Source: Bacteroidota bacterium
GTDB taxonomy: Bacteria > Bacteroidota > Bacteroidia > AKYH767-A > 2013-40CM-41-45
Direction: 5' to 3'
DNA length: 64,000 bases
Assembly: GCA_016713765.1 (NCBI GenBank)
Contig: JADJON010000001.1
Location: 992,001 to 1,056,000, forward strand
How positions within the stretch are numbered: the stretch's first letter is position 1; every line of letters begins with the position of its first letter. Positions 63,643 to 64,000 of the stretch are shown here, piece after piece. The translations under genes and the position numbers were made by a program. Below the pieces are notes generated by a model. It was not told where the DNA came from, did not search any database, and saw only the letters and a list, made by a program, of their open reading frames with translations.

Positions 63643-64000
63643 TGTAATAGTTAGAACTTCACCTGACAGACAGGGTTGGTTAAAAGTTATTTCCGGTCTG
63701 ACGGATTTTTAAGGATCCGTCGCCCGGAATAACTTTTAACCGGTTGCTAATTTATCGAGCATTTTACTTTGCGCCAAGGGTATGCTGTCCAGGAATGTCT
63801 CCATTGGTGTTTTACCAAAGCAGTATTTTCCGGTGTGTGTCCTTTCACAGTTGTACTCTTCTATCCACTGATCCAGATCCTTCTGTAATTCCTCCAGCGA
63901 TCCAAAGACCTTTTTTCGGAAGGCAACCGCATAAAACTCGTTCTGGATTGTCCGATGGAAGCGTTCGCAGATGCCGTTGGTTTGAGGATGCCGGGCCTTG
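63643..64000 (-). mobile_element. IS481-like insertion sequence, copy 3 (cut by window end)
   Basis: It begins TGTAATAGTTAG at 63643 and matches copy 1 over all 358 visible bases, including the terminal hairpin. The other end and its target duplication lie outside the window. Confidence 0.93.
63736..64000 (-). CDS. IS481-family transposase, copy 3 (partial, C-terminal end)
   Basis: The visible 88 codons encode the C-terminal part of the transposase ('[20 protein letters not shown]' onward to 'LDKLATG'), identical to copy 1 as far as I can compare, including the six-A run that is shortened in copy 2. The gene continues beyond the right edge. Confidence 0.92.
   Translation of the reverse strand, partial: KARHPQTNGICERFHRTIQNEFYAVAFRKKVFGSLEELQKDLDQWIEEYNCERTHTGKYCFGKTPMETFLDSIPLAQSKMLDKLATG

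Noticed and set aside
60709..64000. Composite transposon carrying dinB between IS copies 2 and 3
   Set aside because: IS copy 2 has its own 7-bp duplication on both sides, which indicates an independent single insertion; the outer end of copy 3 is not visible.
1..64000. tRNA, rRNA or other classical RNA genes
   Set aside because: I scanned for T-loop-like GGTTCGAATCC patterns and rRNA-like stretches and saw none that could fold convincingly; a covariance search would be needed to be certain.

Overview
The window comes from a Bacteroidota chromosome of moderate to high GC. The evidence is a dozen predicted exported proteins with type IX secretion (T9SS) C-terminal sorting domains (type A 'YPNP...' and type B 'TPNxDGxND...FNRWG' forms), SprB-type and SBBP repeats, a TonB-dependent receptor with an N-terminal carboxypeptidase-regulatory-like domain, GIN-domain (DUF2807) proteins beside an ECF sigma/anti-sigma pair, and TAnnTTTG-like promoter elements. 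MqnC points to menaquinone synthesis by the futalosine route. I cannot name the genus; a chitinophagal or saprospiral type lineage is plausible. No rRNA, tRNA or CRISPR was recognised.

Layout. 1-7.7 kb (+): a partial SprB-repeat protein, a TonB-dependent receptor and two paralogous secreted alpha/beta hydrolases separated by a clear terminator. 7.7-20.8 kb: housekeeping genes (pdxA, M17 aminopeptidase, mqnC, ribE, metF, lepA) alternating with two large type B secreted proteins. 20.8-31.5 kb: a palindrome array, a structured leader, a pair of related surface proteins, a propeller protein, a sterol-desaturase-family enzyme and a lectin/Ig-repeat protein of about 1,470 residues. 32-37.3 kb: a visibly AT-richer two-gene unit whose first gene carries an in-frame stop just before its sorting domain. 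37.5-45.3 kb: L-serine deaminase, a choice-of-anchor-L protein, and an ECF sigma / anti-sigma / two GIN-domain gene cluster. 45.4-46.9 kb: an IS481-like element, a perfect 64-bp palindrome and a bidirectional terminator. 47-56.4 kb (-): complex I genes nuoA-B-C-D-E-F-G(short)-H-[zeta-like kinase + small partner]-I-J-K. nuoL, nuoM and nuoN are absent. 56.6-64 kb: a small lipoprotein, queA, an MFS exporter, a LexA-like XRE/S24 regulator, a second (frameshifted) IS copy, dinB, and a third IS copy cut by the window end.

Between genes, much of the spacer DNA consists of a few dispersed repeat families. Several are 7-bp tandem units (ATTCACT, AATTACC, CTCGTCC, CTCGAAA, ATTCGCT, TGGTAAC types), and one is an interspersed hairpin around GAAGCTTTAGC flanked by CCTGCC/GGCAGG. 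All three IS copies sit in or beside such spacers. The items most worth a second look are the toxin-like pair inside the complex I operon, the palindrome family with a fixed 20-nt core but locus-specific arms, the heptamer spacer system, the structured leader at 21.43-21.6 kb, and the stop codon that detaches a secretion signal.
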